IMG/VR virus record: IMGVR_UViG_3300010399_000031
Coordinates: 1 to 64,000 of that record
Length of the DNA stretch: 64,000 nucleotides
Strand: one strand, 5' to 3'
Origin: a virus
A program made the translations under genes and the position numbers. Positions within the stretch are counted from its first letter, which is position 1. Each line of letters opens with the position of its first letter. A model generated the notes under the pieces. It did no database searches and had not been told where the DNA came from. It saw nothing but the letters and a program-made list of their open reading frames with translations. Of this stretch, positions 53,823-61,759 are shown in pieces.

Positions 53823-54011
53823 ATGCATCAAAACGATTGCCCGGTCGGTAAGGTGGTTATTCCGATGCGCAGAAGCCTCGCGATAATTCGACCGATTAAG
53901 CGCGATGCGCCGTTGATTGACTTTTCTGCAATCATCAGTCAATATCGGCCCGAGCCGTTGTGGTCCAAGTGTCTGCGTCGCATCGCGCGGTTGGTGACGT
54001 ATTTCTGGTAA
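53823..54011 (+). CDS. Small basic hypothetical protein, 62 aa
   Basis: Starts immediately after the previous stop with AAAGGAGAGTAAA as ribosome site. It is Arg/Lys-rich with hydrophobic patches (VVIPMRRSLAIIRPIKRD) and ends in an aromatic VTYFW. It could be a small membrane- or DNA-associated peptide. No family recognised. Confidence 0.55.
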   Translation: MHQNDCPVGKVVIPMRRSLAIIRPIKRDAPLIDFSAIISQYRPEPLWSKCLRRIARLVTYFW

Positions 54012-54070
54012 ATAGTTTTAAGATGTAACAAACAATCTATTTCAAGAACTAATAAGCAGGAGTAAAGAAA

Positions 54071-54856
54071 ATGACGACGATTTGTTTTGACGGGAAAGAA
54101 CTGGTGGCCGACTCGCGTATGTGTGTGGCGGATGTCGACGAGAACAAACGCATTCTTCCGATTCACTCGCTGGAACAAGTGAAGGTGCGCAATAATGACG
54201 CCGTGAAGATCATCGAGCCCAAGCACTTCACGCTCGACGGAGAACCGGTGTTGGCTGTGGCTGTGGCTGGGGATGGTCGTTTGATGGCGAGCCTGACGCA
54301 CATCGATGAGCACGACGAGATCAACGGGAAGGTGGTCGTTCGTGAGTTTTACAGTGACGCCTTTTTCGGTCAGTATAGCGACCTTTCGTGCGAGTCGGAA
54401 CTGATCGTGGTGGCCAAGAGTAAATGGGCGGCGATCAAGATGAACCCGCACCCGGCTGACTCGTTGGTCGATTACGATTATACCATCAACCTCTTTGAAC
54501 GGGATGATGCTCTTCAATGGACGATGAGTGGTTCCGGGTACGCGGCAACGATGGAGGCGATCAAGCATCCGAACTTCAGTACAACTGGTATTACGGCTGA
54601 ATCGCTCAAACGCAAAAACGCGCGTAAGTGCGTGACCTTGGGGATCATCTGTGACCCGTTCTCGGGTGGTCCTTTGCGGGTGTGGTCGGAAGACAGCGGT
54701 GTCAGCGTCGTGGAAATTGACGCCGGCGCCCAGGTGCTCAAAGAGTACATGGAAGCAAACCAGTACAAAGAGGGCACCCCTCCGATTGATGAGGTAAGCG
54801 CCCTAAAACGACGCGATGAGATTCTTGCTGAGCGTGCGGCCCGGCAAGCCGCTTAA
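54071..54856 (+). CDS. Proteasome-like Ntn hydrolase
   Basis: The N-terminus MTTICFDGKELVADSRM matches the T-T-I-x-x-D-G pattern of phage and bacterial Ntn hydrolases related to the 20S proteasome beta subunit. Thr2 would be the nucleophile after Met removal. Asp residues in DGK and ADSR fit the family, and MSGSGYAATMEAI resembles the conserved GSGxxxAxxA segment. The 261-aa length includes a C-terminal charged tail absent from core subunits. A GGAGTAAAGAAA site precedes the ATG. Codon use is strongly biased to C/G endings in places. A peptidase or amidohydrolase role is inferred; target unknown. Confidence 0.78.
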   Translation: MTTICFDGKELVADSRMCVADVDENKRILPIHSLEQVKVRNNDAVKIIEPKHFTLDGEPVLAVAVAGDGRLMASLTHIDEHDEINGKVVVREFYSDAFFGQYSDLSCESELIVVAKSKWAAIKMNPHPADSLVDYDYTINLFERDDALQWTMSGSGYAATMEAIKHPNFSTTGITAESLKRKNARKCVTLGIICDPFSGGPLRVWSEDSGVSVVEIDAGAQVLKEYMEANQYKEGTPPIDEVSALKRRDEILAERAARQAA

Positions 54857-54880
54857 AAACCTTTTCTGAGAGAAAACAAG

Positions 54881-55225
54881 ATGTCAAGATACCGCACTCG
54901 TTTGGTTTCTATCTTCAGTGACCCCGAGAAGGGTATTGCTAAGCTTAAAACGGCTAACACCATCGAGTGTCAGCTCGCTCGTAAGTTTCGGGAGATTTTG
55001 CAGGAACACCGAATCGGTTTGGAGCGCTTTGAGTTCCTTTTGAATAAGTATTGCCAAGAGGAAGTCATCAGCGAAACTAAACCGCTCACGCAGGATCAGA
55101 TCATCTTTCAGTTGCTCAAAAGCGAGATGAGTCTGGGGGTGTTTCGCATGGCGCTACGCATTCTCGGGATTCACCGCGTAGCTATTCCGACTTCGACCGG
55201 ATCGATTTATCTGTCCTGTCATTAA
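54881..55225 (+). CDS. Hypothetical phage protein, paralogue of the gene at 9427
   Basis: Block RKFREILQEHRIGLERFEFL matches RLFRQILRDRRVGPEKF of the product at 9427, followed in both by a LTQD-type loop and a hydrophobic helix (MSLGVFRMALRILGI / MTWKVFCKGLKFLKI). It is shorter and lacks the polar tail. It lies 24 nt after the Ntn hydrolase gene with GAGAGAAAACAAG upstream. Function unknown. Confidence 0.62.
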   Translation: MSRYRTRLVSIFSDPEKGIAKLKTANTIECQLARKFREILQEHRIGLERFEFLLNKYCQEEVISETKPLTQDQIIFQLLKSEMSLGVFRMALRILGIHRVAIPTSTGSIYLSCH

Positions 55226-55307
55226 GTTTCACGTTTGACCCAAGCAAGGGGGTAATTACCCCCACTTCAATTCTTGTTGTTTTTCTAAGAAATAAAGGAG
55301 CATTACC

Positions 55308-56180
55308 ATGAGCCTGATCTCGAACCTCGACGCAATGATCGCCCTTCGTCGCGAAGTGTACGAAGCCCAGAAGCAGAATGACCAAAGCAAGTACTGGAAT
55401 TTGATTTACAACAGCGATGTGTTGGTGGAGTCAACCGTTGAATACGACGCCAACTGGGCCAACGGTACTGGCTACCTTAACGGCGCCGTCAACGCGAAGC
55501 TGCCCGGCGAAATCGGTGCCGTCATCCGCTGCCGCGTCACCGAACCAAATAACCGCCGGATTCTGATGGTGAAAACCACATTCGGCAACGTGGTGGTGTT
55601 CGAGCGCTATACGCCGGGTGAAGACGCCACGGTGAAAGGACCCATCACGATGAACATTCCTGCTGTAGTGGGAACCTCGGAGATGATCGGCTCAGAAGGT
55701 GCTCTTTCGTTCGAGCAACTGAACAGCATCTTCGGTTTCGACGGCTATACGGGTAACGTCGGGGTTCGTCTTCAGCGCTTTGCTGAAAGTGTGGCCGATG
55801 GTGGTTGTCACCAGACCTTGCGTCGGAAACTGCGCCGCTGTGAAGCGATGTTGATTTTGTCCGTCAACGCCTCGCGTATCTTCGAGATTCTTCGTGAGTC
55901 GGCGACGCCGGAATATGCACGCGCTGAGTTAATGTTGACTGCCTGGTATGCGGACAGTGTTGCGCTGATGTACAAAGGAAAGGGTGTCAAATACGAGAAG
56001 TTCGGCATCCAACCCGATGGTTATTACAAGCTTACGGCGACTCAAGCCGACACCATCATCAACACCTCTTTCACCCAACTCACCGCCATGAATTCCGATA
56101 AGGAGTTGAACAACTACTACGGATTGTTCGAGCGAGTGCAAGACGTCAGCTTTCAAGAACACGAAGTTGACGAAGTGTAA
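55308..56180 (+). CDS. Hypothetical protein, 290 aa, highly biased codons
   Basis: AAGGAGCATTACC precedes the ATG. Codon use is C/G-ending as in sheath and PhuZ, pointing to abundance. The protein opens with helices (MSLISNLDAMIALRREVYEA), has a beta-rich middle (GAVIRCRVTEPNNRRILMVK) and helical C-terminal part. It has Cys residues scattered but no metal motif. Coupling with the acidic protein at 56208 (28 nt apart) suggests a partner pair. I do not recognise it; nothing supports calling it the phage nucleus shell. Confidence 0.65.
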   Translation: MSLISNLDAMIALRREVYEAQKQNDQSKYWNLIYNSDVLVESTVEYDANWANGTGYLNGAVNAKLPGEIGAVIRCRVTEPNNRRILMVKTTFGNVVVFERYTPGEDATVKGPITMNIPAVVGTSEMIGSEGALSFEQLNSIFGFDGYTGNVGVRLQRFAESVADGGCHQTLRRKLRRCEAMLILSVNASRIFEILRESATPEYARAELMLTAWYADSVALMYKGKGVKYEKFGIQPDGYYKLTATQADTIINTSFTQLTAMNSDKELNNYYGLFERVQDVSFQEHEVDEV

Positions 56181-56207
56181 TTTAACCCAGTAAGAAAGGA
56201 GCAGCAA

Positions 56208-56630
56208 ATGGATCAAGCACTCATCATCCTCTTGCGAGGTGTGGACGTCGCAGCAAACGATCAGTTCGCCGCGTTCAACCGCGACGGCACCATCGACATC
56301 GAAGCGTTGATGCAGCTTTTCGTGGCCGACACGTTCGAAGACTTCGACTTCATGTCGCAGGCGTTTGGCGACGCGATCGAAATCCTCGTGGCGATCTACA
56401 ACGGGGTGAAGCAGTTCGGCGAATTCGACTACGGTGGTCTGCCGCACTATCTCGTGGATGACTTCACCCGCTACGGTTTCACCTTCGAAGATCGTGTCAT
56501 CAACCTCGAAGACCACGTACGTGTCGTCCAGATGCAAAGCGTGACGCTGGTTGTCGAGCGCTTTAACGAGGACGAAGACGCCATCGGTGTGGGCGATGGT
56601 AGCAGCGAGGAAGAAGACGAAGACGATTAA
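56208..56630 (+). CDS. Acidic protein with Glu/Asp tail, 140 aa
   Basis: AAAGGAGCAGCAA precedes the ATG. Codon bias is very strong. The product is acidic throughout and ends in a Glu/Asp run after GDGSS, a tail that could mimic DNA or bind a basic partner. The core is hydrophobic (MQLFVADTFEDFDFMSQAFG). It is adjacent to the abundant 290-residue protein. Function unknown. Confidence 0.65.
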   Translation: MDQALIILLRGVDVAANDQFAAFNRDGTIDIEALMQLFVADTFEDFDFMSQAFGDAIEILVAIYNGVKQFGEFDYGGLPHYLVDDFTRYGFTFEDRVINLEDHVRVVQMQSVTLVVERFNEDEDAIGVGDGSSEEEDEDD

Positions 56631-56650
56631 GTCTTCGATTGATGGTTCAG

Positions 56651-56683
56651 AAAAGAGAGGGTTTAGCCTCTCTTTTCTTTTTT
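56651..56683 (+). terminator. Rho-independent terminator
   Basis: Arms AAAGAGAGG (56651-56659) and CCTCTCTTT (56666-56674) are followed by TCTTTTTTG. It ends the 55308-56630 pair. Confidence 0.85.
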
Positions 56684-56698
56684 GTTTGCGAGGTTAAA

Positions 56699-57289
56699 AT
56701 GAAACTAAAAGAGCTGGCGCTACGACGCTGGACGGTGGAATTTGCCGATAAGGAAAAAACCAATCCGGTACTCTTAATCGGCAACAAGGATTTACCACGC
56801 GGCAGCATCCAGATGTACCAGATCAAAAGGATCGATTCAACACCACCGTGGTGGTTTGAAATCGAGGTGCTTGACCATACGCCCGAGGGTAGGTTAAGTG
56901 GGGGAGTGTCCCGTTTTACGACCCGCAATGTCGAAGAGTGGCCCAATCTCGACGTGGAAGTTTTCAAACACTTCGAGGTTGATCCGAAGTTGTATCCGGA
57001 GGATATCGAATACAAAAGCTGGCTCGTTCAACCACTTGTCTGCGAATCGACATTTAATCGGGAACAGACAAACTTCGGCCAGCAATGTGAGACACTTCAT
57101 CCTCCGGAGCCATTACTCTATTCAAACCAGGCAAAAGAAAAGATGTTTGTCATGATTCATCCTGGTACGCCTTGGGATGTGACCGAGTGGATCAACAAGC
57201 ATGGTTTGGCTGAGCGTGTAGTCTCGATTGTCGCAACGTCGCTAGGGAACTTTAACATCTTCTATCGCAACGACGTCGAAGTGAAGTAA
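56699..57289 (+). CDS. Hypothetical protein, 196 aa
   Basis: The start at 56699 (MKLKELALRRWTVE) follows GCGAGGTTAAA; the frame extends upstream through the terminator. The middle is beta-rich (LLIGNKDLPRGSIQMYQIKR) and Trp/Pro-rich. No motif recognised. It is 28 nt from the next gene. Confidence 0.6.
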   Translation: MKLKELALRRWTVEFADKEKTNPVLLIGNKDLPRGSIQMYQIKRIDSTPPWWFEIEVLDHTPEGRLSGGVSRFTTRNVEEWPNLDVEVFKHFEVDPKLYPEDIEYKSWLVQPLVCESTFNREQTNFGQQCETLHPPEPLLYSNQAKEKMFVMIHPGTPWDVTEWINKHGLAERVVSIVATSLGNFNIFYRNDVEVK

Positions 57290-57317
57290 TCGCGAAGTAT
57301 TTCTAGGGAGTCAAGCA

Positions 57318-57761
57318 ATGTCAAAAAGTAACCCAGATAGCGGCCAGACGTTTTCTGAATTCTTCATGGAGTGCATGTGGGAGGAATTCAACGTGAAGGC
57401 CAAAGCTCCCGATCAGTTCAACGGACCCGGCACCGGATTGCAATTCCAATTCGATGGTCGCGCTTTGCGCATTCAAGCTACCGACTTCAAATTGCTCGAC
57501 ATGATGCTCGACGCTTTCCAGAAAGAACTCGATTCGGCTTTCAAGACGGACGAGGCTGCGGCTGCACTGCCGAAATTCATCAACGAACTCTGGAACATGT
57601 ACGATCCGAATCCGGATCCCGTAGAGAAGGGCGAGAAGCTCACGCGCTGGACGATCGAATACGATCATCGGTCGTTTATCGACGTGAAGTGTTTCCACAA
57701 CACTTTCCAAGGCTACGACACTATCGGCCTGCGAGTTGCAGTTTTATTCGGAGAAGAATAA
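57318..57761 (+). CDS. Hypothetical protein, 147 aa
   Basis: AGGGAGTCAAGCA precedes the ATG. Codon bias is strong. The product has a helical N-terminus (DSGQTFSEFFMECMWEEFNV) and an acidic, Phe-rich middle. The stop overlaps the next start as TAATG. Function unknown. Confidence 0.62.
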   Translation: MSKSNPDSGQTFSEFFMECMWEEFNVKAKAPDQFNGPGTGLQFQFDGRALRIQATDFKLLDMMLDAFQKELDSAFKTDEAAAALPKFINELWNMYDPNPDPVEKGEKLTRWTIEYDHRSFIDVKCFHNTFQGYDTIGLRVAVLFGEE

Positions 57762-58033
57762 TGTCGCAAAACATCATCCCGGCTAATCCGGTCGAAGGCG
57801 GGCCGTATCCTTTTGCAAGAGGGATGTCGGTCAAGGAGTTGAAGGAACTCATCAAGGACTGGCCGGAAGTCAATCATGAGGGTGAACCGACGGAAGTCTG
57901 GATCGAAACAGGTTTCTGCTTGTCCTCGCCAGTCGTTGTCGCAATGGCGCTCAATTATCGTACGATGGAAGACGGCACGAAGACAGCTGACCTCGTCCTT
58001 GAAAGCAACGCATTCGAGAACAAGTTCGAGTGA
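57761..58033 (+). CDS. Hypothetical protein, 90 aa
   Basis: The real start is 57761, set by GGAGAAGAATA and the TAATG overlap; the frame is open further upstream only as a shadow of the previous gene. It begins MSQNIIPANPVEGGPYPF and contains GMSVKELKELIKDWPE. It ends right at a bidirectional terminator. Function unknown. Confidence 0.62.
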   Translation: MSQNIIPANPVEGGPYPFARGMSVKELKELIKDWPEVNHEGEPTEVWIETGFCLSSPVVVAMALNYRTMEDGTKTADLVLESNAFENKFE

Positions 58034-58034
58034 C

Positions 58035-58075
58035 GGCATAGAGGAGGCTTTCGCCTCCTCCTTCTTTTTTTTTGT
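58035..58075. terminator. Bidirectional terminator
   Basis: Arms GAGGAGGC (58041-58048) and GCCTCCTC (58053-58060) with TTTC loop. On the plus strand it is followed by CTTCTTTTTTTTTG; on the minus strand by TATGCC (58035-58040 reversed). It separates the convergent units ending at 58033 and 58077. Confidence 0.85.
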
Positions 58076-58076
58076 T

Positions 58077-58178
58077 TTAAAAGTGACCCGTTACGAGTCG
58101 ATGTATTACTTCGAAGACTGCGCCACCAATCACGACAATGGTAATGAAAGGTGGTATCCACCATCCGCTTGGAAACAT
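58077..58178 (-). CDS. Tiny membrane protein, 33 aa
   Basis: TTAGGAGGACCT precedes the ATG at 58178. The product (MFPSGWWIPPFITIVVIGGA, then VFEVIHRLVTGHF) has one clear transmembrane helix. It is the last gene of a minus-strand cluster of short genes. Function unknown; the ribosome site makes it convincing despite its length. Confidence 0.6.
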   Translation of the reverse strand: MFPSGWWIPPFITIVVIGGAVFEVIHRLVTGHF

Positions 58179-58186
58179 AGGTCCTC

Positions 58187-58468
58187 CTAACACCACTCGA
58201 TTTTGTTTTCCTTGATCCAGTAGTGAGAGTGACAAGGAAAGTTCTGATTACCGATCGAAGGCCAAAGCGTCACGCGATCTTGCGCATCACGCGTGTACTT
58301 CCAACCACGCTCGTTGTCTCGAAAAGGTGTTACCGTTTTGATCCCACATGTTCCGCAAGCGCACAGATGGATCGCGGTTTGAAACTTCTCCGAGACATAC
58401 AGCACTCCTTGCTCCAACTCACCGGTGATGGTCTCCACAAAGACCGGTCGAAGTTCCATGGTTCTCAT
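58187..58468 (-). CDS. DUF6527-like zinc-binding protein, 93 aa
   Basis: The product contains HLCACGTCGIKTVTPF, a Cys-rich metal site, then GWKYTRDAQDRVTLWPSIGN and PCHSHYWIKENKIEW, the pattern of the DUF6527 family of small Cys/His proteins. The role is unknown; the family often sits near stress or defence genes in bacteria. ATGs at 58468 and 58459 are both possible starts. It lies between two tiny membrane proteins on the same strand. Confidence 0.65.
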   Translation of the reverse strand: MRTMELRPVFVETITGELEQGVLYVSEKFQTAIHLCACGTCGIKTVTPFRDNERGWKYTRDAQDRVTLWPSIGNQNFPCHSHYWIKENKIEWC

Positions 58469-58495
58469 GATCGCTCTTTATTTCAGTGGTGCGAG

Positions 58496-58684
58496 CTACC
58501 AGATTCCGTGGGTAAATCCCAACGCGGGACCAAACACCGAAAGCAGGATCAGCAAGCAGATGATGACGAAGATGATTCGTACTGCCAACGCGAAGGGTGC
58601 AGGAATGGGTAAGGTGCTGATCAACCAATACACTAAACCTAGAATGATCAACACAATCAGCAGATGAACCAATAATGCTGTCAT
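58496..58684 (-). CDS. Small membrane protein, 62 aa
   Basis: TTAGGAGGTTGCT precedes the ATG. The product has two transmembrane helices (LLVHLLIVLIILGLVYWLIS and the stretch AVRIIFVIICLLILLSVFG) and resembles the Thivi_2564-type membrane proteins found in bacteria and phages. It is the first gene after the terminator at 58696-58755. A role in the cell envelope is possible. Confidence 0.65.
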   Translation of the reverse strand: MTALLVHLLIVLIILGLVYWLISTLPIPAPFALAVRIIFVIICLLILLSVFGPALGFTHGIW

Positions 58685-58695
58685 AGCAACCTCCT

Positions 58696-58755
58696 AAAAA
58701 AGATGCTGAGCAAACACCCAGTGTCGAAAACGAACCGAATCAATTCACTCAGCAT
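58696..58755 (-). terminator. Minus-strand terminator, ATGCTGAG/CTCAGCAT stem
   Basis: Arms ATGCTGAG (58703-58710) and CTCAGCAT (58748-58755) enclose 37 nt including a small ACAC/GTGT stem. On the minus strand it runs into CTTTTTT. It ends the 58822-59625 unit just before the ribosome site of the membrane protein gene. Confidence 0.55.
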
Positions 58756-58821
58756 TATTACCCCTTGCCGTTGGTCGCAATTACCATGACCATTGACACG
58801 GGAATTTCTTTTCCTGTTTTT

Positions 58822-59625
58822 TTATCTGTTTCCACCCATGTTCATCCGGATAAGTCGAGTCCAGCTTTCCCGATCGTTCATGAGGGCGGTCTTGGCCCAC
58901 TTCTCGGTCAGGTGGGTTTGATACAATTCTTCAGCATCGGCCCAACCATCGACGATCTCACGAAAACGCCCTAGGTTTTGACCACCGTAGAGTTGCCCCT
59001 TATCCATCTGAATGGTGTATTGGCTGAAGATAAAAGACTTCACCGCCAACTCCACCAATTTGGCAAACGAGCGGTATGAGCGCAGCTGGATGTGCGACAT
59101 ATTCTCGTCATTGGCCAAAATACAGCGCAGATAGATGTTAGCGGGCAACACCACCGTGTCACGCACCATCACCACGTTCTCGCCGATCAGTTGCACATAA
59201 GCGGTGGATGTAACCGGCATCGAACCCATCGCATCCATCACTGCTTGCGTACCTTGCAGCATGAAGGTGTTCTGATCCCCTGCGGCTACGCCATAGGAGG
59301 AGACTTTGGTCGGATCCGAGAACGTGATGTTCATCACACTCATGATCGAGCGACCCTGAGTCTTGTCTTTCGGAATCCGATAGATCGAAGTGTAATCATT
59401 CTGACGGTATGCCGGAATCCCATCGAGCGGAATGAACACTTCCGTGCCACCTACCAAATTGCAGTCGACCAACACGTGCGGGCGCACCACAAGAGACATC
59501 AACTGCTCATCGAGATCCATGAACGCGTCGCGATAACCCTGCTCCACGGGAGTAAAGACGGTGCGCAGGATGTCCATGGGAATGATGCGCTTCACATTGG
59601 CAAGCGCGTAGCGTACGCAATCCAT
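58822..59625 (-). CDS. Probable virion protein, 267 aa
   Basis: AGAGGGATAAC precedes the ATG on the minus strand. The product starts MDCVRYALANVKRIIPMDIL and contains RPHVLVDCNLVGGTEVFIPL, a pattern I associate with virion proteins of phiKZ-like phages, though without certainty. It is on the same strand as sheath, tube and transglycosylase genes. Beta-rich segments dominate the middle. Divergent from the gene at 59706 across an 80-nt control region. Confidence 0.6.
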   Translation of the reverse strand: MDCVRYALANVKRIIPMDILRTVFTPVEQGYRDAFMDLDEQLMSLVVRPHVLVDCNLVGGTEVFIPLDGIPAYRQNDYTSIYRIPKDKTQGRSIMSVMNITFSDPTKVSSYGVAAGDQNTFMLQGTQAVMDAMGSMPVTSTAYVQLIGENVVMVRDTVVLPANIYLRCILANDENMSHIQLRSYRSFAKLVELAVKSFIFSQYTIQMDKGQLYGGQNLGRFREIVDGWADAEELYQTHLTEKWAKTALMNDRESWTRLIRMNMGGNR

Positions 59626-59649
59626 GTTATCCCTCTAAAGAAATTTGAA

Positions 59650-59674
59650 CATATATCATCTACCTGAGGTCAGG
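59650..59674. promoter_or_regulatory. Divergent control region: CATATATCAT block and CCTGAGGTCAGG palindrome
   Basis: The gap between divergent genes holds an AT-rich block (59650-59659), like the other candidate promoters, and four bases on a 12-nt inverted repeat CCTGAGGTCAGG (59663-59674). The arrangement suggests a promoter with an adjacent operator. Confidence 0.35.
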
Positions 59675-59705
59675 CATCCATACAATCCTTTGATAGAGGT
59701 CAAGC

Positions 59706-60020
59706 GTGATACAAGCCAGTCATTTCGATCGAACCAAGGCATTGATATCGGCCAATATCGGCATTTGCGAGCGTCGATTGAAGTTGTTGTTGTCATTTCC
59801 CGACGAAGAGTCCATTCAGTATGTCGCACCACTTGCGTCGTTGGTTCAGCAGTCACTTGAAAAATTAAAAGAGTGCGCCGATAAAGGTAAGCGTCTTCAA
59901 TCAGAAAGTTCTAAAGAAAAATACATCGGGGAGTCTTTGATCCTACTGGAAAATCTTTCGAATCAACTGGATGCATTTGACGACGCTCTTAAGCGAACCA
60001 AATGGGGACGCGTCGAATGA
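59706..60020 (+). CDS. Hypothetical protein, 104 aa, GTG start
   Basis: GAGGTCAAGC precedes a GTG. The product is helical throughout, with a Leu/Ser-rich core (IGICERRLKLLLSFPDEES) and a Lys-rich C-terminus, like a small coiled-coil protein. It is followed after 31 nt by a gene with its own site. Function unknown. Confidence 0.58.
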   Translation: MIQASHFDRTKALISANIGICERRLKLLLSFPDEESIQYVAPLASLVQQSLEKLKECADKGKRLQSESSKEKYIGESLILLENLSNQLDAFDDALKRTKWGRVE

Positions 60021-60051
60021 AAAAGTTAAACAAGAGGACGAAGTAACAATC

Positions 60052-60699
60052 ATGAACCGTGTCTTCCGTATGGCCTTGGAGAATTTGTCTCCAGACATGA
60101 AGTTGTACCATTACGCAGCTCAAAAACACGAGGTGTTAAAAACCGTTGAAGTTCGCAGCAAGATTTCCAAGACTAAGCAAGCCGATGCGTTTGAGGACAT
60201 GAAGATCCACAAAGATCCTGGTACGTATCTCCAGCATATCTCGTTTTTCCTTGAATCGGTTCCCCTGGATGTAGTGGGTCGTGTCTTCGGAAAAGATCAT
60301 CCGTTCTGGTATCCCGGACACGATATTTTCGAACACGTGGTCAGTCTTGATCGCATGTCGGATTTTAAGTACCGAATTGTTGAGTCCCCGCTGGCGAATA
60401 AGATGTTCTACGATACGGATTGGGATGAACTCGACGACAACGACAAGTTGGTGTTTTTCCGCAAACTCGCCGAAGCGCAGAAAGCTGCCGGGGAAATCGG
60501 TAAAGGAGCCAGCCAATTCCATAACGCAGCTATTAAACTAATTGGTTCGACTCGGCGCGCATTTGAGGAGCTACCCAAACAACCTAATTGGGATGAGATC
60601 AAAAAACAGTATGCTGCGACCGTTCCGCATGTGATGTTGTATCCAGAAGGCGGTGAAGTAAAAGTCGATGAAATTCATGAAGTGAAAATCCCGCACTAG
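60052..60699 (+). CDS. Hypothetical protein, 215 aa
   Basis: The start at 60052 (MNRVFRMALENLSPD) follows AGGACGAAGTAACAATC; an upstream frame to 59971 overlaps the previous gene. The product is helical with a conserved-looking centre (VVGRVFGKDHPFWYPGHDIF). It lies directly before phuZ. No motif recognised. Confidence 0.62.
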   Translation: MNRVFRMALENLSPDMKLYHYAAQKHEVLKTVEVRSKISKTKQADAFEDMKIHKDPGTYLQHISFFLESVPLDVVGRVFGKDHPFWYPGHDIFEHVVSLDRMSDFKYRIVESPLANKMFYDTDWDELDDNDKLVFFRKLAEAQKAAGEIGKGASQFHNAAIKLIGSTRRAFEELPKQPNWDEIKKQYAATVPHVMLYPEGGEVKVDEIHEVKIPH

Positions 60700-60757
60700 G
60701 TTTTTAGTGGGCGATCTCCTTCCTATGTGAAGATCTGCTAACAAGGAGTTTAAAGAA

Positions 60758-61759
60758 ATGACTCAGGAACTGAATACCCGTGGCAAAGTGCGCATCTACG
60801 CCTGCGGCGGCTGCGGCGTGAACATCGGTTCGATGTTGGAAAAATGGCGACCCGATCCTTCGCCGACGATTGCTCAACTAGACATCGCCTACATCGACAC
60901 CTCGCGCTCGAACCTCAAACACGTGAACGCGCCGGCCGATCGCATCTACCTGTTCGAAGGTTTGGACGGCTCGGGTCAGATTCGCAAGGAAAACGTCAAG
61001 GACATCTCGGTGAAAGTGGCCGACATTCTGGACACGTTCGAACCGCAAGACCTCGCGATCGTGCTGCACTCGGCCTGTGGCGGTTCGGGTTCAGTCATCG
61101 GCCCCTCGATCGTCTCGGCACTGCTCGAAGCGAAGAAAGCCGTGATCGTGCTCATGGTCGGTTCAGCCGACACGCGACTCGATGCGCTGAACACGATGAA
61201 TACCCTGAAATCGTACGACTCGATCGCCAAGATGCGGGGTCTACCGGTGGTGCTCTCGTACCAGCAAAACAGTCGTGAAAACAAACGCGAAGCGGTCGAC
61301 GAACAGATGGTTGGCACTGCCGTGTCGCTCGCGATTCTGTGGTCGGCGAACAATCGGGAACTGGATTCGAAGGATCTGTACAACTTCCTGAACTTCCACA
61401 TCCCGACCACGTTCGAGGCGCAGGTGGCACACCTCACCTTGCTGCAACCGGACGACACGCTCAGCGAAGACGTCGGTCAAGTCATCTCCGTGGCAACCCT
61501 CGCAAAACGTGGGCAAGACACGGCGCTCGACCCGGCCCCTGAAGTGCAGTATCGCGGCTTTCTCGCCGACGACGCCCCCGATCGACTGCTGGCGGCCATG
61601 CCGACGCATTTCTTCGTGACCGACGGCATCCTCGACGAAGTGAACATGATGCTCAAAACCACCCTCAAGCAACACGAGGTCCAACAACAATCGAGGACAA
61701 CCAAGGAGGGATTCCTCACCGATGCTGACAAGCCTACGCATTCTGGCTTGGTTCTTTAA
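60758..61759 (+). CDS. phuZ: PhuZ-type phage tubulin
   Basis: Forms GTP-driven filaments that centre the phage nucleus and carry capsids in phiKZ-like infections. The N-terminal nucleotide loop is ACGGCGVNIGSM; the tubulin signature is SACGGSGSVIGPSIVS, corresponding to LGGGSGSVLGP in Pseudomonas phage 201phi2-1 PhuZ. The following strand VIVLMVGSADTRLDALNTMN and GLPVVLSYQQNS also match. Length 333 aa is normal. AAGGAGTTTAAAGAA precedes the ATG and codon use is strongly C/G-biased. The C-terminal tail (TDADKPTHSGLVL) is less acidic than the DADDNVDED-type tail of the reference protein. Family assignment is firm. Confidence 0.93.
   Translation: MTQELNTRGKVRIYACGGCGVNIGSMLEKWRPDPSPTIAQLDIAYIDTSRSNLKHVNAPADRIYLFEGLDGSGQIRKENVKDISVKVADILDTFEPQDLAIVLHSACGGSGSVIGPSIVSALLEAKKAVIVLMVGSADTRLDALNTMNTLKSYDSIAKMRGLPVVLSYQQNSRENKREAVDEQMVGTAVSLAILWSANNRELDSKDLYNFLNFHIPTTFEAQVAHLTLLQPDDTLSEDVGQVISVATLAKRGQDTALDPAPEVQYRGFLADDAPDRLLAAMPTHFFVTDGILDEVNMMLKTTLKQHEVQQQSRTTKEGFLTDADKPTHSGLVL

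Noticed and set aside
55308-56180. Phage nucleus shell protein (ChmA)
   Set aside because: The gene is abundant-looking but only 290 aa, about half the size of known ChmA proteins, and I see no matching motif.
57371-57760. Open frame upstream of the gene at 57761
   Set aside because: It is the shadow of the gene at 57318; the ribosome site and TAATG overlap place the start at 57761.
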